Of a stretch of 64,000 nt of DNA, positions 61,514 through 64,000 are shown piece by piece (the first letter of the stretch is position 1; each line of letters begins with the position of its first letter). This DNA is from Oligoflexia bacterium. GTDB taxonomy: Bacteria; Bdellovibrionota; Bacteriovoracia; Bacteriovoracales; Bacteriovoracaceae. The notes below the pieces were generated by a model. The model was not told where the DNA came from and did not search any database. It worked only from the letters and a program-made list of their open reading frames with translations. Made by a program: the position numbers and the translations under genes. Where the stretch lies: assembly GCA_024229115.1 (NCBI GenBank), contig JAAEST010000053.1, forward strand, positions 62,001-126,000, in the 5' to 3' direction.

Positions 61514-63556
61514 TTAGTCTAAAATCGTTAACTTACCGCAGTTATACTTCTCAGTAAGCTTTTGGAGCATCGCTGCTCGGCTTCTCGTAGATTCCACATC
61601 TAGCATCACTGTTCCGAGAAGTTTCTTAGATTTTGCCCTACTTCCGAGGTACTTTTCCTTATTCTCAGTACTTACATCTTGCTTCTTTAAGATCTTTCTC
61701 GCAAAGATTGATGATTTATGATGCTCTTGAATTCTTTCAAATTTAGAACGAATGCTATGAATACCGGCATTTCTCCCACCAGTTTTTCCTAAGAATACTC
61801 TTGGGATATCGCTATGGAAGAGTTCTTTGTTTGTCGCTACAAAATCATAACCTTGCTGTGATAGTGAATCAGCTTGTACCCACTTTCTGATGTGTGGCAT
61901 AGCATCCTGACAAGCGTAAAGCACTCTTAATTCAGATAAATCACCTGGATTAGGAATTGTTGCTTTCTTTTCGCTATCAATATTTAAATGATCTTTAGCA
62001 AATGTATTAAAGTTATCTTTGAACTTACTATTCTCTTTCTTCGCAGTCTTCGTAGTATATTTTAAGAACTCATAACCCCATTTTCCATAAACTTGGTTTG
62101 AGATTTCATCAAAGTTACTTAGAATCGCAGTCTTATTTTCAGTCCCATCATCACTTCTTGTATAAGCTTCAGAGTTACCAACAATTCTAGAAAGTCTTAA
62201 CTTGATAAGATCCCCTCTCTTAAGAGATTCCTTCAACGCCTTCTCTACATCAGCTTGTTTCTTCGCTAGGTTCTTCTTATAAGTTTCAACATTGACTCCA
62301 TCAATAATCACTTCTTTTAAGAACTTCTTCTCAGCAGCAGTCTTTAAAGTTGCGATATCATCTTTGATTCTATCAAAGTGAAATAGAAGAGAGGCCCTAA
62401 AAGTATTATTAAATTCTTTAGCATCCATCTTATAAAGCTTTAAGAATTCAGTTCCACCATCTAGCTTAGATAATTCATTCATTAAGTCCTTATCTACGAT
62501 TGGAAGCTTACTTAGTCCTCTTTCAATATAATCAGAAAGATCTGTTAAGATCTGACCTTTAATAATCATTAATTCACTAAGAGTATCTCTTTTGATTGTT
62601 TCAGCTGGGATATCACCAGTATCCTTTACAGGAATCTTCACAATCTCAAGTCCCTTAAGAACATTCTTCTCAAGAGAAGCGAGTGCTCCTTGCTCTGCCT
62701 TAACATACTCAGCTTGTGCCTTATCAATTTCTTTTAGGATATTTTCTTGCGACTTCTTATTGGCCTTAATCTTATCTTCAATTACTTTGATAAGTCCTTT
62801 AAGATCAGCAAAGTCATCTTGATGTTTTTCAGTAGATATATCAACGAGACCTGAACTCTCAATATCTTTTCTAATGTCATAGAAAGCACAGTTAAGTTTA
62901 ATGAAGTTCTGTCTGTCTTGGTTATTTTCAAAGTCAAACTTCTTATCAAAGAGATTATGGATCATTCTCAGAATTGAAGCGAGAGCGAGCCCTCCTCCTG
63001 AAATAACAAGTCCATTAGCATTTGGAACAAGCATACCCATTTGAGAAAAGTTTTGTACAAGGTCTGCACCTTTTTCAAGCATACTTCTATCTGTCAGATC
63101 ACATTTTGATTTGAAAAATAGGTTATTAACATTATTAAATACTGATGTAATATTTTGACCATTTACATTAGCGTTTGCGATAGGATTTGAAACATCTGTC
63201 GTGTCAACACCGGCGTTATTAAGCTCAGTTTGAATTGTTTGAGCTGAAGTTGAGATCTCATCAAGAATTGTTGAATCATTAAGACAATCAGTATCTCTAA
63301 AAAGCGACTTAATACTCTCTACTTTTCCCAAAATATCTTTATAGTTCTTACTGGCCATAGGACAGGCATCAGGGCGTTTGAATTGACCACCATGATCGGC
63401 AAAGAGACTCTTTAGTTCCTCTTTTTGTTGCGCTGATAAGTCTGATATTGGGTTGGCCTTACTACTTTCGATTATAGATCTTGATAGATCTGAAGCGTAA
63501 GAACTTGAAAGACTGGCCAAAAGTGCCATTGTCACTAAAGTTTTAGTTTTACTCAT
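61514..63556 (-). CDS. Large exported helical protein, unknown
   Basis: A 680-residue protein with a signal peptide (about 1-21). The mature part is strongly helical and Lys/Glu-rich, with several coiled-coil-like stretches, and few Cys (C in DACPM, SKCDLTD, LYACQD). I chose ATG 63556, with AGGAGAA upstream, over the in-frame ATG 63607. No family recognised. It is 43 bp upstream of mtgA on the same strand. Confidence 0.72.
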   Translation of the reverse strand: MSKTKTLVTMALLASLSSSYASDLSRSIIESSKANPISDLSAQQKEELKSLFADHGGQFKRPDACPMASKNYKDILGKVESIKSLFRDTDCLNDSTILDEISTSAQTIQTELNNAGVDTTDVSNPIANANVNGQNITSVFNNVNNLFFKSKCDLTDRSMLEKGADLVQNFSQMGMLVPNANGLVISGGGLALASILRMIHNLFDKKFDFENNQDRQNFIKLNCAFYDIRKDIESSGLVDISTEKHQDDFADLKGLIKVIEDKIKANKKSQENILKEIDKAQAEYVKAEQGALASLEKNVLKGLEIVKIPVKDTGDIPAETIKRDTLSELMIIKGQILTDLSDYIERGLSKLPIVDKDLMNELSKLDGGTEFLKLYKMDAKEFNNTFRASLLFHFDRIKDDIATLKTAAEKKFLKEVIIDGVNVETYKKNLAKKQADVEKALKESLKRGDLIKLRLSRIVGNSEAYTRSDDGTENKTAILSNFDEISNQVYGKWGYEFLKYTTKTAKKENSKFKDNFNTFAKDHLNIDSEKKATIPNPGDLSELRVLYACQDAMPHIRKWVQADSLSQQGYDFVATNKELFHSDIPRVFLGKTGGRNAGIHSIRSKFERIQEHHKSSIFARKILKKQDVSTENKEKYLGSRAKSKKLLGTVMLDVESTRSRAAMLQKLTEKYNCGKLTILD

Positions 63557-63658
63557 TTTATTCTTCTCCTCAATTTTGTTTGAGGAGATAATACAATGAA
63601 ATATCATCCACTTACATGGATCATGTAAAATCTACTGAGACCGTAAAAATTTTAAGCG

Positions 63659-64000
63659 CTACGACTTTTGGTCAATATAAATATGCGAAAGACCGAGAAT
63701 ACCTTCTGAGCAAAGAGTGTATAAAGTTGCTAACTCTTTGGCCTGATTTTTATAATCTTCAGAAGCATTGTGGATATATTCGATTTTCTCATTCACCAAA
63801 ACACAAGAATTCTTTAAAACTTGATAAGAAAGAAAATCTCTGAAGGAAAGATCTCTAGGATTAATTTTTTCCATCATATATTGGCGAACTTCGATTGATT
63901 TTTTCATTGGCGCAAGAACTACTTTCTCTTGATAATTCAAATCTCTTGCATGACTTCTTACAGTCAAAACAAGAAAAAATAGTCCTACGATAACTAGGGC
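63659..64000 (-). CDS. Exported protein fragment (5' end beyond the window)
   Basis: At least 113 codons. The frame stays open to the window edge and begins with a hydrophobic segment (ALVIVGLFFLVLT) that looks like the end of a signal peptide, so the true start lies a few codons beyond 64000. The mature part is helical, with two Cys. No family recognised. Confidence 0.65.
   Translation of the reverse strand, partial: ALVIVGLFFLVLTVRSHARDLNYQEKVVLAPMKKSIEVRQYMMEKINPRDLSFRDFLSYQVLKNSCVLVNEKIEYIHNASEDYKNQAKELATLYTLCSEGILGLSHIYIDQKS

Noticed and set aside
63616-63843. Plus-strand ORF of 75 codons near the window end
   Set aside because: It is antisense to a longer frame with a signal-peptide-like start that continues to the window edge.

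Overview
This 64 kb window is AT-rich, densely packed bacterial DNA with mixed-strand operons. It reads like a predatory or predator-related delta-type bacterium (Bdellovibrionota, Bacteriovoracales-like). I infer this from the many single-domain response regulators and hybrid signalling proteins, the large set of exported proteins of unknown function, the DUF1501-like/c-type-haem pairs with a Bdellovibrio flavour, an orphan FliG-like protein, and the low GC content. No rRNA, CRISPR array or prophage was seen. The taxonomic call is inference, not proof.

Layout. 0-11 kb: a histidine kinase tail, an M14 carboxypeptidase, adenine phosphoribosyltransferase, a response regulator/HD-GYP-like pair split by one in-frame stop, an EamA permease, a FliG-like fragment protein, two REC proteins, an FbpABC-like iron(III) importer, a MAPEG protein, a REC-DHp protein and MsrA. 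11-20 kb: an envelope cluster with four CxxCH proteins, a Tat-exported DUF1501-like protein, an LspA with a HAMP-like tail, beta-barrels and YceI. 20-34 kb: an RND pump, adenine deaminase, small exported proteins, a PAS kinase, M32 and M48 peptidases, an acyltransferase, a 2H phosphoesterase and an ABA4-like membrane protein. 34-42 kb: an accessory region with an ORF6N gene carrying a perfect internal palindrome, hairpin-rich DNA, a beta-helix lipoprotein, and a mobilizable element (MobC, relaxase, nested MobB-like gene, small ORF, serine recombinase) abutting a tRNA-Leu(GAG) gene. 42-52 kb: MnmA plus a degenerate MnmA paralog, an M28 peptidase, a degenerate ABC-like protein, a DNA cytosine methyltransferase behind a Fur-like box, a heterodimeric ABC exporter and a lipoate ligase. 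52-64 kb: a pectinacetylesterase/Notum-like hydrolase, a large exported protein operon, a YkgJ-like protein, a trypsin-like lipoprotein, MtgA and further exported proteins.

The most striking signal is in the mobilizable element. Two leaders, before mobC and before the small ORF/recombinase, each contain a hairpin with exactly the same 17-nt loop but unrelated stems. In each, the 3' arm of that hairpin can instead pair with the ribosome-binding/start region of the next gene. This looks like a duplicated two-state RNA switch. The element also carries a complete membrane-protein gene nested out of frame inside the relaxase gene. Its recombinase reading frame runs through the tRNA in antisense, and a candidate attL lies about 5.7 kb upstream; joining the two ends gives a palindrome-flanked attP.
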